Positions 26,522 through 34,442 of a stretch of 46,202 nucleotides of DNA are shown here, in pieces. Position 1 is the first letter of the stretch, and each line of letters starts with the position of its first letter. The position numbers and the translations under genes were made by a program. This DNA is from JBMORL01 sp049322335 (GTDB lineage Bacteria > Bacteroidota > Bacteroidia > Flavobacteriales_D > UBA2798): assembly GCA_049322335.1 (NCBI GenBank), contig JBMORL010000130.1, positions 1-46,202 of the forward strand. The letters run 5' to 3'. The notes beneath the pieces were generated by a model. The model saw only the letters and a list, made by a program, of their open reading frames with translations. It made no database searches and was not told where the DNA came from.

Positions 26522-27547
26522 ATGGCGCGGCTGAAGATAAAGCCGACTGTAAAAGAATGGATTAAAGCCTTTTTGTATGCGCTGCTGATCCTGCTGATCG
26601 TCCGCAATTTTTTTTACCAGGTGTATGTGGTGGAATCTGATTCGATGGAAGGCACGCTGAAAAAAGGCGATTTTGTCCTGGTAAACAAAATTTCTTACGG
26701 GGCACGCATTCCAGTCACTCCCTTTTGCGTGCCGTTTACCGACTGGTATATTTCTTCACTGCAACTTCCCTATTGGAGAATGCCCGGATTTTATGATATT
26801 GAACAAAATGACGTTATTCTCTTCAACTATCCCCGCGACCTTCATTTGCCCATTGACAGAAGAAGTAAAATGATAAAACGGGTAATTGGCCTGCCGGGTG
26901 ATACGATGGAAATAAACGGAACGAATGTTCTCATTAATAATCAGCCGGTTCAACTTCCCGAAACCATTTTGTATGATTATTACGTTTCACACAACGGAGA
27001 TGTAACAGAAAAAGATCTGTCAGGAGAAAATATTTTTACTATTCATTCCATTTCTCCCATTGAATACATAGTTACGGCCACCAACGGAGTGGATTCGTTG
27101 CTCAAAAAAATTCCGGGAGTAATAAAAGCAGAATTGTTTGATCCCGCTGGCGATGAAAATCTCGAGATTTATTTTCCCCAGTCTCCTTTTTATCATTTTT
27201 CACTTCATCATTTCGGGCCGGTGGTGATTCCGAAAGCGGGAATGAAAATAAAACTCACACCACTTAACTGGCCGCTGTATCGTGATGCCATTACGGTACA
27301 CGAAAACAAAATAGCGGAATTTAAAAACAATCATTTTTACATTGAAGGATGTAAAGAAGACGAATATGTTTTTGAAATGGATCATTTTTTTGTGACCGGT
27401 GACAACCAGCACAGTTCAGTCGACTCCCGCCACTGGGGATTTGTTCCCGAAAGCCACGTGATAGGAAAAGTGAACCGGGTTGTTTTTTCTTATGATAAGG
27501 GTGGTGATGGGATTAGATGGAGCAGGGTGTTTGACGGAGTGAAGTAA
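26522..27547 (+). CDS. lepB: Second signal peptidase I
   Basis: A 341-residue type I signal peptidase in tandem with the first (2-bp gap). One N-terminal TM segment (about 13-32) precedes the serine box SDSMEGTLKKGDF with Ser41, and the lysine box is MIKRVIGLPGD with Lys119. The C-terminal motif is TGDNQHSSVDSRHWGFVPESHVIG. It lacks the N-terminal extra domain. Between the two boxes and the last one lies a Bacteroidota-type insertion of about 130 residues. Its 3' end overlaps the convergent trpA 3' end by 35 bp. Two consecutive SPases suggest different substrate sets. Confidence 0.9.
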   Translation: MARLKIKPTVKEWIKAFLYALLILLIVRNFFYQVYVVESDSMEGTLKKGDFVLVNKISYGARIPVTPFCVPFTDWYISSLQLPYWRMPGFYDIEQNDVILFNYPRDLHLPIDRRSKMIKRVIGLPGDTMEINGTNVLINNQPVQLPETILYDYYVSHNGDVTEKDLSGENIFTIHSISPIEYIVTATNGVDSLLKKIPGVIKAELFDPAGDENLEIYFPQSPFYHFSLHHFGPVVIPKAGMKIKLTPLNWPLYRDAITVHENKIAEFKNNHFYIEGCKEDEYVFEMDHFFVTGDNQHSSVDSRHWGFVPESHVIGKVNRVVFSYDKGGDGIRWSRVFDGVK

Positions 27548-28286
27548 TGAAATCATTCTTTTTATCATTTTCATACAGCGACTTAATAAAAGCACTCCCC
27601 ACAATCGCCCCTGAAGCATATTCGCAGGCTTCACGAAAAGCTTCTGCATCCGAAATACCAAAACCAATCTGGATAGGATTTTTTAATTTCATTTTTTTAA
27701 TTCTTTCAAAATACAATTTTTGATTTTCCGAAAAACCTGTTCGTTTTCCCGTTGTGCTGTTGGAACTGAGCACATACAAAAACGAATCGCTGGCTTCGTC
27801 CATTTTTCGTATGCGGGATTCAGAAGTGTCGGGAGAGATCATGAAAACCATTTCCAGTCTGTAATTCCGTGAAACAGGGAGATATTTTTCCGCGCACATC
27901 TCAAATGGCAGATCGGGAATGATCAATCCGTCTATTCCGCAACGGGAAGCCTGTGAGCAAAATTTTTCAAACCCGTATTTCAAAACAGAATTGGCGTAGC
28001 ACATGATCAACAATGGAATTTGTGTTTTTTCGCGGATAGTTGAAAGTTGCTGAAAAAGCAGATCTGTATTCATCCCGTTTTGCAGAGCCGTTTTGCTGCT
28101 TTGCTGGATCACCGGCCCGTCAGCCAGCGGATCGGAAAAGGGTAAACCGATTTCGATGATATCCACACCGTGTTTTTCCAACCGGAGAATGGTTTTTTCC
28201 ATACTGTCTAATTCAGGATAACCGGCAGTGATGTAGATGGTGAGAATATTTTTTTTCTCTTTAAATGTTTTTTTTATACGATTCAT
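27513..28286 (-). CDS. trpA: Tryptophan synthase alpha chain
   Basis: A 257-residue TrpA. Catalytic acids are E45 and D56 in EIGLPFSDPLADGPVIQ, followed by the ligand loops LIIPDLPFE, VFMISPDTSESR, LSSNSTTGKRTG and IQIGFGISDAEA. It makes indole from indole-3-glycerol phosphate and passes it to TrpB. It is the last gene of the operon, 317 bp after trpB because of an inserted repeat element, and overlaps the 3' end of the second lepB by 35 bp on the opposite strand. Confidence 0.95.
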   Translation of the reverse strand: MNRIKKTFKEKKNILTIYITAGYPELDSMEKTILRLEKHGVDIIEIGLPFSDPLADGPVIQQSSKTALQNGMNTDLLFQQLSTIREKTQIPLLIMCYANSVLKYGFEKFCSQASRCGIDGLIIPDLPFEMCAEKYLPVSRNYRLEMVFMISPDTSESRIRKMDEASDSFLYVLSSNSTTGKRTGFSENQKLYFERIKKMKLKNPIQIGFGISDAEAFREACEYASGAIVGSAFIKSLYENDKKNDFITSLRQTPCSI

Positions 28287-28314
28287 ACAGTTTTTAATTA
28301 AAATTTCACTGGCC

Positions 28315-28467
28315 TATTTTAACCACCGTAGTATTTTCGAAAATTCTTCGTGCGGCTGGCTGGCGAGTAGAGACCCACGAGTCCCGCCAACCGGATACAA
28401 ACGCATGGCGGGACGGCTTGGGTCTCGTGAGGAGAAGAATTTTCAGAAAATCAAGGTGGTTAAAATA
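28315..28467. mobile_element. 153-bp palindromic element with 13-bp perfect terminal inverted repeats (MITE-like)
   Basis: The ends TATTTTAACCACC (28315-28327) and GGTGGTTAAAATA (28455-28467) are perfect inverted repeats. Inside, ATTTTCGAAAATTCTTC pairs with gaagaattttcagaaaat, GAGACCCA with TGGGTCTC, and GTCCCGCCA with TGGCGGGAC, so the whole unit folds as an imperfect hairpin. It sits between trpB and trpA and codes for nothing. A flanking target duplication was not clear. Confidence 0.55.
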
Positions 28468-28486
28468 AGCCTTGACTTTTTCTTTG

Positions 28487-28520
28487 TTTCTTTCTTTTGT
28501 GTCAAGACAAAAGAAAGAAA
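28487..28520. repeat. 14-bp perfect inverted repeat
   Basis: TTTCTTTCTTTTGT (28487-28500) and ACAAAAGAAAGAAA (28507-28520) flank the loop GTCAAG. The upstream CTTGAC (28471-28476) is complementary to the loop, so alternative pairings exist. It lies immediately after the 153-bp element. This word family is common as a dispersed repeat. Confidence 0.6.
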
Positions 28521-28603
28521 GCGCGAAACATGTGCATTCACCCGTATTTTTCATTTTGAAATCAAATTTTGATATTACCTTAATGAATTTATTAATGTGT
28601 TTT

Positions 28604-29791
28604 TTACGAACGTTCAACATACGTATTCATATCTTTATCCCCCCTGCCTGAAAGACAGATCACCACAATTTCATCGGAATGAAATTTCATTTTTTCCAGC
28701 GAAGCAATGGCGTGCGCACTTTCCAGGGCGGGAATAATTCCATCTGATTGCGCCAGTAATGCAGCGGCTTTCAAGGCTTCTTCATCCGTTACCGAAATGT
28801 ATTTCGCCCGTTTACATTCGTGCAAAAAGGAGTGGATGGGGCCCACACCGGGATAATCAAGCCCGGCTGAAACAGAATGCGCTTCCTGTACCTGGCCGTA
28901 CTTATCCTGCAACAGGTGAGAGTAACATCCATGTAAAATTCCCGGTGAGCCCAATGTCAATGTTGCTGCAGTCTCATCCGTATGAATTCCTTTCCCTGCT
29001 GCTTCTACTCCAATGAGTTTTGTATTTTCGTTATCAAGAAAATGATAAAAAGTTCCCGCTGCATTACTTCCTCCACCTACGCACGCAATAACTGTATCAG
29101 GAAATTCTGTATTCTCACTTTTTAATAACTGATCACGGATTTCAGCACTTATCACTGACTGAAAACGCGCCACCATATCCGGATAAGGATGCGGGCCCAC
29201 CACCGACCCGATAATATAATGCGTATTCTCACCATTGTTAATCCAATCGCGGATGGCTTCGTTGGTGGCGTCTTTTAGCGTACGGCTTCCACTCTCCACA
29301 GAACGCACTTCAGCACCCAGCATTTTCATTCGCGCCACATTCAGCGATTGGCGTTGCATATCTTTTTCGCCCATATAGACCACGCATTGCATTTTCATCA
29401 ATGCACAAACCGTTGCCGTAGCCACACCGTGTTGTCCGGCCCCCGTTTCAGCAATGATGCGCGTTTTACCGAGTTGTTTGGCCAGTAAAATTTGCCCTAG
29501 TGTATTGTTGATCTTATGCGCACCGGTGTGATTGAGGTCTTCGCGTTTAAGATAAATTTTTGTCCTGTATTTTTCTGATAACGTTTCAGAAAAGTATAGC
29601 GGTGTGGGTCTTCCCACGTAGTGTTGCAGTAAATGATGAAAATCTTTCTGAAAGGAAGGAGAAGAAATAATTTCCATATATTTCAATTGTAATTCTTCCA
29701 CGTTGGCATGCAACATTTCGGGAATAAATGCTCCACCGAATTCACCGTAGAAGCCTTCTGATGATACCTGGTATTTTAATTTTGTTTTCAT
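28604..29791 (-). CDS. trpB: Tryptophan synthase beta chain
   Basis: A 395-residue TrpB. The PLP lysine is K93 in HTGAHKINN, the acid E115 lies in AETGAGQHG, and the phosphate-binding loop is GGGSNAAG. The C-terminal GRGDKDM is present. I set the start at MKTKLKYQ (29791), since the longer open frame up to 29836 reads a repeat element (FPQITRINAEKCN) and has no family match. It joins indole with serine to make tryptophan in complex with TrpA. The trpF stop lies 17 bp upstream, inside the inverted repeat unit. Confidence 0.95.
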   Translation of the reverse strand: MKTKLKYQVSSEGFYGEFGGAFIPEMLHANVEELQLKYMEIISSPSFQKDFHHLLQHYVGRPTPLYFSETLSEKYRTKIYLKREDLNHTGAHKINNTLGQILLAKQLGKTRIIAETGAGQHGVATATVCALMKMQCVVYMGEKDMQRQSLNVARMKMLGAEVRSVESGSRTLKDATNEAIRDWINNGENTHYIIGSVVGPHPYPDMVARFQSVISAEIRDQLLKSENTEFPDTVIACVGGGSNAAGTFYHFLDNENTKLIGVEAAGKGIHTDETAATLTLGSPGILHGCYSHLLQDKYGQVQEAHSVSAGLDYPGVGPIHSFLHECKRAKYISVTDEEALKAAALLAQSDGIIPALESAHAIASLEKMKFHSDEIVVICLSGRGDKDMNTYVERS

Positions 29792-29807
29792 ATTACATTT
29801 TTCCGCG

Positions 29808-30494
29808 TTAATCCGCGTAATCTGCGGGAAAAACAATACGTAATTTGTCTCCCGCAGATTGCGCAGATGAACACTGACAATTAATTTGATTTATAAACTG
29901 ATTTATTATTTCAATATTTTTAATTCCCGGAGAAATTTCGAAACGGCTGTTGATATCCACTCCATGAATGTTTGCTCCTGAGTTTTGTATTTCTTTAACC
30001 GGCTCAAGATCCTCCGGCCCGATTCCGCCACTGAGAAAAAACGGTTTTTGATTGTGATAGTGTTTGAGATAACCATGATTAAATTTTTTCCCGTTACCCC
30101 CATAATTTTTGCCTTTCGTGTCAAATAAAAAATAATCGCAGGAATTCACATAGGGCAAAGTCATTTCGAAACGGAAAGCAGGATAAATGGAAAAAGCTTT
30201 GATTACCTCTGCTCCACCCTGTTGTATCCTGTGGGCATATTCCGAGGTTTCTTCTCCATGTAGCTGAACAGCATCCAGTGCATATTGATTTATGATTTTC
30301 AATACTACTTCCGGGTTTTCATTTACAAATACTCCGCATTTTTTGGTTTTACCGAAAGGTATATTATCAAAACCCGGAAGGGAAAAATACCTTGGTGATT
30401 TCTTATAGAAAATAAAACCGGCATAATCCGGCTGAAGCGGAAGCAGCGATAAAATATTTTCAGGATTATTTAATCCGCAGACTTTAATTTTCAT
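29808..30494 (-). CDS. trpF: Phosphoribosylanthranilate isomerase
   Basis: A 228-residue TrpF. Catalytic Cys6 lies in KVCGLNN and the acid is D125 in LFDTKG. Phosphate contacts are LSGGIGPE and VDINSRFE. It isomerises PRA to CdRP in the fourth step of tryptophan synthesis. The last 20 residues (about 209-228, SAQSAGDKLR... PADYAD) come from an inverted-repeat unit and its stop lies in that unit, so the native C-terminus was replaced. The first 11 bases overlap trpC. Confidence 0.9.
   Translation of the reverse strand: MKIKVCGLNNPENILSLLPLQPDYAGFIFYKKSPRYFSLPGFDNIPFGKTKKCGVFVNENPEVVLKIINQYALDAVQLHGEETSEYAHRIQQGGAEVIKAFSIYPAFRFEMTLPYVNSCDYFLFDTKGKNYGGNGKKFNHGYLKHYHNQKPFFLSGGIGPEDLEPVKEIQNSGANIHGVDINSRFEISPGIKNIEIINQFINQINCQCSSAQSAGDKLRIVFPADYAD
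29811..29868. repeat. 19-bp imperfect inverted repeat at the trpF-trpB junction
   Basis: The left arm atccgcgtaatctgcggga (29811-29829) and right arm tcccgcagattgcgcagat (29850-29868) pair at 17 of 19 positions around a 20-base loop. The sequence resembles the unit at 34311-34366 (core aatctgcggga and tcccgc). It supplies the end and stop of trpF and the spacer before trpB. Confidence 0.7.
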
Positions 30495-31278
30495 ATACTT
30501 TTCCTTTTTTCATTAATTCTTTTAACTTTTCTCCCGGTTGTTGTGACCTGAGCAATGATTCACCAACAAGAAAACCATCATACCCCGCGTTTTGAAGTTT
30601 CCGCACCTGTTCAGCAGAATAAATCCCGCTTTCAGAAATTTTCTTTTTCCCATCCGGAATTTTTTCGGCCAGTAAAAATGAAGTTTCTATATCGGTCACC
30701 AGTGTATCAAGATTCCTGTTATTTACCCCGATAAAATCTGCAAAAGGTGTGTAATGTTCTTCCAGTTCGATTTCTGTCTTAACTTCAATCAACACTTCCA
30801 TGCCGAGTTGTTTTGATAAATAAGCAAATTGTTTTGTCTTTTCCGGAGCAAGAATTTTTGCAATTAGAAGAATAATATTTGCGCCAATGGCTTTGGTTTC
30901 AAATACCTGGTACTCATCAATGATAAATTCTTTTCTTAGTACAGGAAGCGATGAAATTCTCAAAGCTGTTGTTATATCTTCCACCGATCCGCCAAAATAA
31001 TACTGGTCGGTAAGGACTGATAAAGCAGATGCTCCTGCTTTTTCATAATTCGTGATAACCGATTCAAGAGTGTGCACTTCCGGCAAACAAAAACCGGAAG
31101 GAGACTTTCGTTTAAATTCGGAGATAAAAGAAGATGAATTATTTTCCATTTTTTGTAAAAGAGATCTTATATTTTCTCCAAAGTGGAGCTCCTGATCTGA
31201 AAAGCCCGGTTTTACGCTTTTTTTAGCTTCCACTTCTGCTTTCTTGCCTGCGATAATATCTTCCAGAATATTTTTCAT
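30484..31278 (-). CDS. trpC: Indole-3-glycerol-phosphate synthase
   Basis: A 264-residue TIM-barrel enzyme. Conserved parts are FISEFKRKSPSG, SVLTDQYYFGGS, LRKEFIIDEYQVFE, IGVNNRNLDTL, SESGIYSAEQVRKL and GYDGFLVGESLLR. It closes the indole ring from CdRP. It overlaps trpD by four bases upstream (ATGA) and trpF by 11 bases downstream, so translation is tightly coupled. Separate TrpC and TrpF proteins, not the fused E. coli form, are typical here. Confidence 0.95.
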   Translation of the reverse strand: MKNILEDIIAGKKAEVEAKKSVKPGFSDQELHFGENIRSLLQKMENNSSSFISEFKRKSPSGFCLPEVHTLESVITNYEKAGASALSVLTDQYYFGGSVEDITTALRISSLPVLRKEFIIDEYQVFETKAIGANIILLIAKILAPEKTKQFAYLSKQLGMEVLIEVKTEIELEEHYTPFADFIGVNNRNLDTLVTDIETSFLLAEKIPDGKKKISESGIYSAEQVRKLQNAGYDGFLVGESLLRSQQPGEKLKELMKKGKVYEN

Positions 31279-32270
31279 TGTGACAACTGTAAAAATGTTT
31301 CAAAAGATTTTTTTGCCCTTCCTGAATCCAGCGACTCGCGGGCAACGGAAAGAGCATCGGTTAACTGCAATTCGGGATAAATACAGTGAATAGCCAAAGC
31401 GGCATTCGCACACACCACATTTTTTTGTGCAGATGTAGACTGGTTCTCCAAAACACTTTCAAAAATTTGAAAAGATTTTTCAACTGTCATTCCCCCGCTC
31501 AAATCAGTTTCAGATAATTTTTCAAGATTAAAATCACCTGCATTAATGAGACGTTCACCCCGGTTGGAGATAAATTTGGCGTCACCGGTAAGCGAAAACT
31601 CATCATACCCATCAAGAGAATGCAGGATCAGGAAATCGTTTCCGTTTTGCTGACACAGGTAAGAATAAATCCGGGCTAACTCAAGGTTGTAAACACCCAC
31701 CAGTTGCCGTTTGGGTTGCGCAGGATTAATTAAAGGCCCCAGCATATTAAAAAACGTTTTCACTCCTAACTCTTTGCGAACATCAGCAACATTTTTAAGC
31801 GCAGGATGAAATAACGGAGCGTGTATAAAACATATACCACTTTTATCCATCTGTCTTTTTATTTTTTCTTCCCTGTTGGTAAACTTTACTCCTGCGTATT
31901 CCAAAACCGTGGAAGATCCGCAGGGTCCGGAAACACCGTAGTTGCCATGTTTCGCAATTCTCACTCCTGCACCGGCTAAAACAAAAGCAGTTAGCGTGGA
32001 AATATTGAACGTGTTTTTTCCATCGCCACCGGTACCACAAACATCCATAGGCTGAAATTCCGAAAGATCCAGCGACACACACCGGTTGAGTAACGCATTG
32101 CGAAATCCTTCCAGTTCTTCCACTGTTACCTGGCGCATTTTGTACACCGTGATAAAAGATGCCATTTGCGAATGATTGCAGCCTCCCGATGTAATAGTAT
32201 CCATAGCCGCTTCTGCTTCAGAACGGCCGAGAGTATAGTTTTCAAAAAGCCTGTTTAAAATCTGTTTCAT
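31275..32270 (-). CDS. trpD: Anthranilate phosphoribosyltransferase
   Basis: A 331-residue TrpD. The PRPP-binding GTGGDGKNTFNIST (79-92) and the KHGNYGVSGPCGSSTVLE segment are intact, and GVYNLELARIY lies in the C-terminal domain. It transfers phosphoribose to anthranilate. It overlaps trpG by four bases (32267-32270) and trpC by four (31275-31278), so the middle of the operon forms a coupled chain. TrpG is separate rather than fused. Confidence 0.95.
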   Translation of the reverse strand: MKQILNRLFENYTLGRSEAEAAMDTITSGGCNHSQMASFITVYKMRQVTVEELEGFRNALLNRCVSLDLSEFQPMDVCGTGGDGKNTFNISTLTAFVLAGAGVRIAKHGNYGVSGPCGSSTVLEYAGVKFTNREEKIKRQMDKSGICFIHAPLFHPALKNVADVRKELGVKTFFNMLGPLINPAQPKRQLVGVYNLELARIYSYLCQQNGNDFLILHSLDGYDEFSLTGDAKFISNRGERLINAGDFNLEKLSETDLSGGMTVEKSFQIFESVLENQSTSAQKNVVCANAALAIHCIYPELQLTDALSVARESLDSGRAKKSFETFLQLSQ

Positions 32271-32875
32271 AGTGAATGATGAATAAAATTTTTCAAAATA
32301 GTTTTTCCGTGTTCTGTCATGATACTTTCGGGATGAAACTGCAATCCGTGTACATCAAATTTACGATGTGAAACCGCCATGATGATTCCCTTTTCATCGC
32401 GGGCTGTAACTTTCAGTTCATCCGGAATATGTTTATTGGAAATACACCACGAATGATAACGCCCGGCTTTAAAAACAGTTGGAACATTATGAAAAAGAAA
32501 ATGATTTTTTTCCGATATTTTAATTTCCGTTTCCACTCCGTGATAAACTTCTTCCAGGTTCTGGAGTTGTGCCCCGAAAAATTCTCCGATGGCCTGGTGA
32601 CCGAGACAAATACCGAGAATAGAATGAGTGGCATAAAAATCTCGTATCACTTCAGGCATTCTTCCTGCTTCGGAAGGGAGCCCGGGGCCGGGAGATAAAA
32701 CGATTTTTTTAAATTCTTTTACCTGCTCATTATTCACTTCATCGTTCCGTTTCACCACCACATCCGCATCCATTTCACGAAAACAATGAACAAGATTATA
32801 GGTAAAACTATCGTAGTTATCCACTACAAGAATTTTTACTTTTGTTTTTATTTCCTGTTTTATTGCTGCAATCAT
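32267..32875 (-). CDS. trpG: Anthranilate synthase glutamine amidotransferase subunit
   Basis: A 202-residue class I glutamine amidotransferase. Catalytic Cys90 lies in GICLGHQAIGE, and H181 and E183 in LQFHPESI. The family start is ILVVDNYDSFTYN. The first 14 residues (MIAAIKQEIKTKVK) are an extension; ATG 32875 was kept because it lies 3 bases past the trpE stop. It supplies ammonia to TrpE, and its family members may also serve aminodeoxychorismate synthase (PabA). The start is the only doubtful point. Confidence 0.95.
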   Translation of the reverse strand: MIAAIKQEIKTKVKILVVDNYDSFTYNLVHCFREMDADVVVKRNDEVNNEQVKEFKKIVLSPGPGLPSEAGRMPEVIRDFYATHSILGICLGHQAIGEFFGAQLQNLEEVYHGVETEIKISEKNHFLFHNVPTVFKAGRYHSWCISNKHIPDELKVTARDEKGIIMAVSHRKFDVHGLQFHPESIMTEHGKTILKNFIHHSL

Positions 32876-32878
32876 AGT

Positions 32879-34291
32879 TTATAAATTTTGTGCGTTTTGA
32901 ATGGCTTTTCTTACTGCACCAAGTTTATTATTCACTTCCTGTAATTCATTTTCGGGAAGGCTGGATTCAACGATGCCGGCACCGGCCTGGTAGTGTAGTG
33001 TATTTCCAACGCTAAGTATAGTACGGATAAGAATAGCATGATTGAGTTCTCCGTTTTTACCAATGAAACCAATGGCTCCTCCATAAAAATCACGGTTGTG
33101 GTTTTCGTACTGACTGATAAGTTCCATCGCTTTTATTTTGGGTGCACCAGTTAAAGTACCGGCCGGAAAAGTATCCAGCAACATCTGCACTGCATTGGAA
33201 TCTTCGTTCATCTCTCCGGTAACTTTTGATACGAGGTGAATGACATGAGAGAAATACTGTACTTCTTTTAGCTTTTCAACACTAACATGGTGACCGTTAC
33301 GACTCAGGTCATTACGTGCAAGATCCACCAGCATGATATGTTCGGAGTTCTCCTTCGGATCGGCTGACAGTTGTTTGGCTAATATCCTGTCTTCTTCATC
33401 ATTACCGGTTCGCTTATAGGTGCCCGCAATGGGAAAAATTTCGGCTTTCCGGTTTTTGATCACGAGCTGGGCTTCGGGCGAAGAACCCATGAGTTTAAAA
33501 TCACCTCCGTCAAAATAAAAAAGATAGGGAGAAGGATTTACCGAACGAAGAGAGCGATACACATTAAATTCATCGCCTTTGAACGGAACTTTGAATCTTC
33601 TGGAAAGCACTAATTGAAACACATCACCCAGCCGGCAATGATTTTTTGCGTGCTTTACATTCTGAAGAAATTCCGTTTCGGAAGTAAATTCTTCTTCACT
33701 TCCTGTAAGAGAAAATCCAAAATTGTTTTTGCGCGGGGAATTAACCAGGTTAAGTATTTCTTCTGACCTGCTTTTTTCCTCATCCGCAACATGCTCAAAA
33801 AGGAATGCCTCGTTTTTAAAATGGTGGATAACCAATACATACCTGTAAAAATGATACAGCATATCCGGAATGTTATGGTCTGCATTTTTACACAACCTGA
33901 TATTTTCGGTAAACGAAACCGTATCATAAGCTGTGAATCCAAATACACCGTTTACCGGAAGATCCGTTGAAGATTCTCCGGTATCAATATCTACAAGGAA
34001 AGAAGTAAGTTCTCCGGCTATATTTTTTCCCTCTAAAGGAATTATTTCCTGTCCCGAAAAAACAGACCGCTTTATCACCTGTCCTTCTTTTACTGCAAAA
34101 GAAGCCAGTACATCAAACCCGATAAAAGAATAACTGTTTTCAGAAGAATGATAATCCGAACTTTCCAGCAGAATACTTTTGGGAAACCGGTCGCGGATAT
34201 TCAGATATACACTTACGGGTGTAAAAGTATCGGCCGTTATCCGTTGGCAGATGGTCGTAAATTTTATTTTTTCTTTTGTTATTGGTTCCAT
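32879..34291 (-). CDS. trpE: Anthranilate synthase component I
   Basis: A 470-residue TrpE. The tryptophan feedback motif LLESS lies at residues 41-45, and the C-terminal chorismate-binding domain has QLVLSRRF, SPSPYLFYFDGGD-type residues, GTYKRTGNDEEDR, HIMLVDLARNDL, FPAGTLTGAPKIKAMELI and GAIGFIGKNG. It makes anthranilate from chorismate with TrpG. It is the first structural gene, about 95 bases downstream of the terminator hairpin of the leader, and is likely controlled by attenuation. A dispersed inverted repeat sits between. Confidence 0.95.
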   Translation of the reverse strand: MEPITKEKIKFTTICQRITADTFTPVSVYLNIRDRFPKSILLESSDYHSSENSYSFIGFDVLASFAVKEGQVIKRSVFSGQEIIPLEGKNIAGELTSFLVDIDTGESSTDLPVNGVFGFTAYDTVSFTENIRLCKNADHNIPDMLYHFYRYVLVIHHFKNEAFLFEHVADEEKSRSEEILNLVNSPRKNNFGFSLTGSEEEFTSETEFLQNVKHAKNHCRLGDVFQLVLSRRFKVPFKGDEFNVYRSLRSVNPSPYLFYFDGGDFKLMGSSPEAQLVIKNRKAEIFPIAGTYKRTGNDEEDRILAKQLSADPKENSEHIMLVDLARNDLSRNGHHVSVEKLKEVQYFSHVIHLVSKVTGEMNEDSNAVQMLLDTFPAGTLTGAPKIKAMELISQYENHNRDFYGGAIGFIGKNGELNHAILIRTILSVGNTLHYQAGAGIVESSLPENELQEVNNKLGAVRKAIQNAQNL

Positions 34292-34310
34292 GTATTACTG
34301 TTATTTTTTT

Positions 34311-34366
34311 TCTGCGTAATCAGCGGGAAACCGGTATTTGGTTTTATTTCCCGCAGATGTCACAGA
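34311..34366. repeat. Inverted repeat unit in the trp leader
   Basis: The arms tctgcgtaatcagcgggaaa (34311-34330) and tttcccgcagatgtcacaga (34347-34366) pair imperfectly (15 of 20) around a 16-base loop. It shares the atctgcggga and cgctgattacgcaga core with the unit at 29811-29868 and is in the same orientation. It lies in the transcript between the attenuator terminator and trpE. Confidence 0.65.
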
Positions 34367-34385
34367 TTGTCGCTGACCGTGTATT

Positions 34386-34419
34386 AAACAAAAAGGCCTG
34401 TCGCGATGACAAGCCTTTT
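34386..34419 (-). terminator. trp attenuator terminator (3:4 hairpin)
   Basis: On the minus strand AAAAGGCTTGTC (34419-34408) pairs with GACAGGCCTTTT (34402-34391), 11 Watson-Crick pairs and one G-U, loop ATCGC, followed by TGTTT. It lies 23 bases after the leader-peptide stop and before trpE, the place expected for a Trp-controlled intrinsic terminator. Confidence 0.85.
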
Positions 34420-34442
34420 ACAATTATGAAAAAATATTCAGC

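Larger units (their letters stand above)
28287..28603. other. trpB-trpA spacer filled by repeat elements
   Basis: No gene is credible in these 317 bases. The region carries a 153-bp imperfect palindrome (28315-28467) and a separate 14-bp inverted repeat (28487-28520). A 104-residue open frame on the minus strand (28306-28620) reads RPKPSRHAFVSGWRDSW-type residues and is a translation of the repeat. Confidence 0.6.

Noticed and set aside
28237..28620. ORFs on both strands in the trpB-trpA spacer
   Set aside because: They translate the palindromic element and do not resemble a protein family.
29792..29836. Longer TrpB start
   Set aside because: The extra 15 codons come from the repeat unit and the real TrpB begins MKTKLKYQ.
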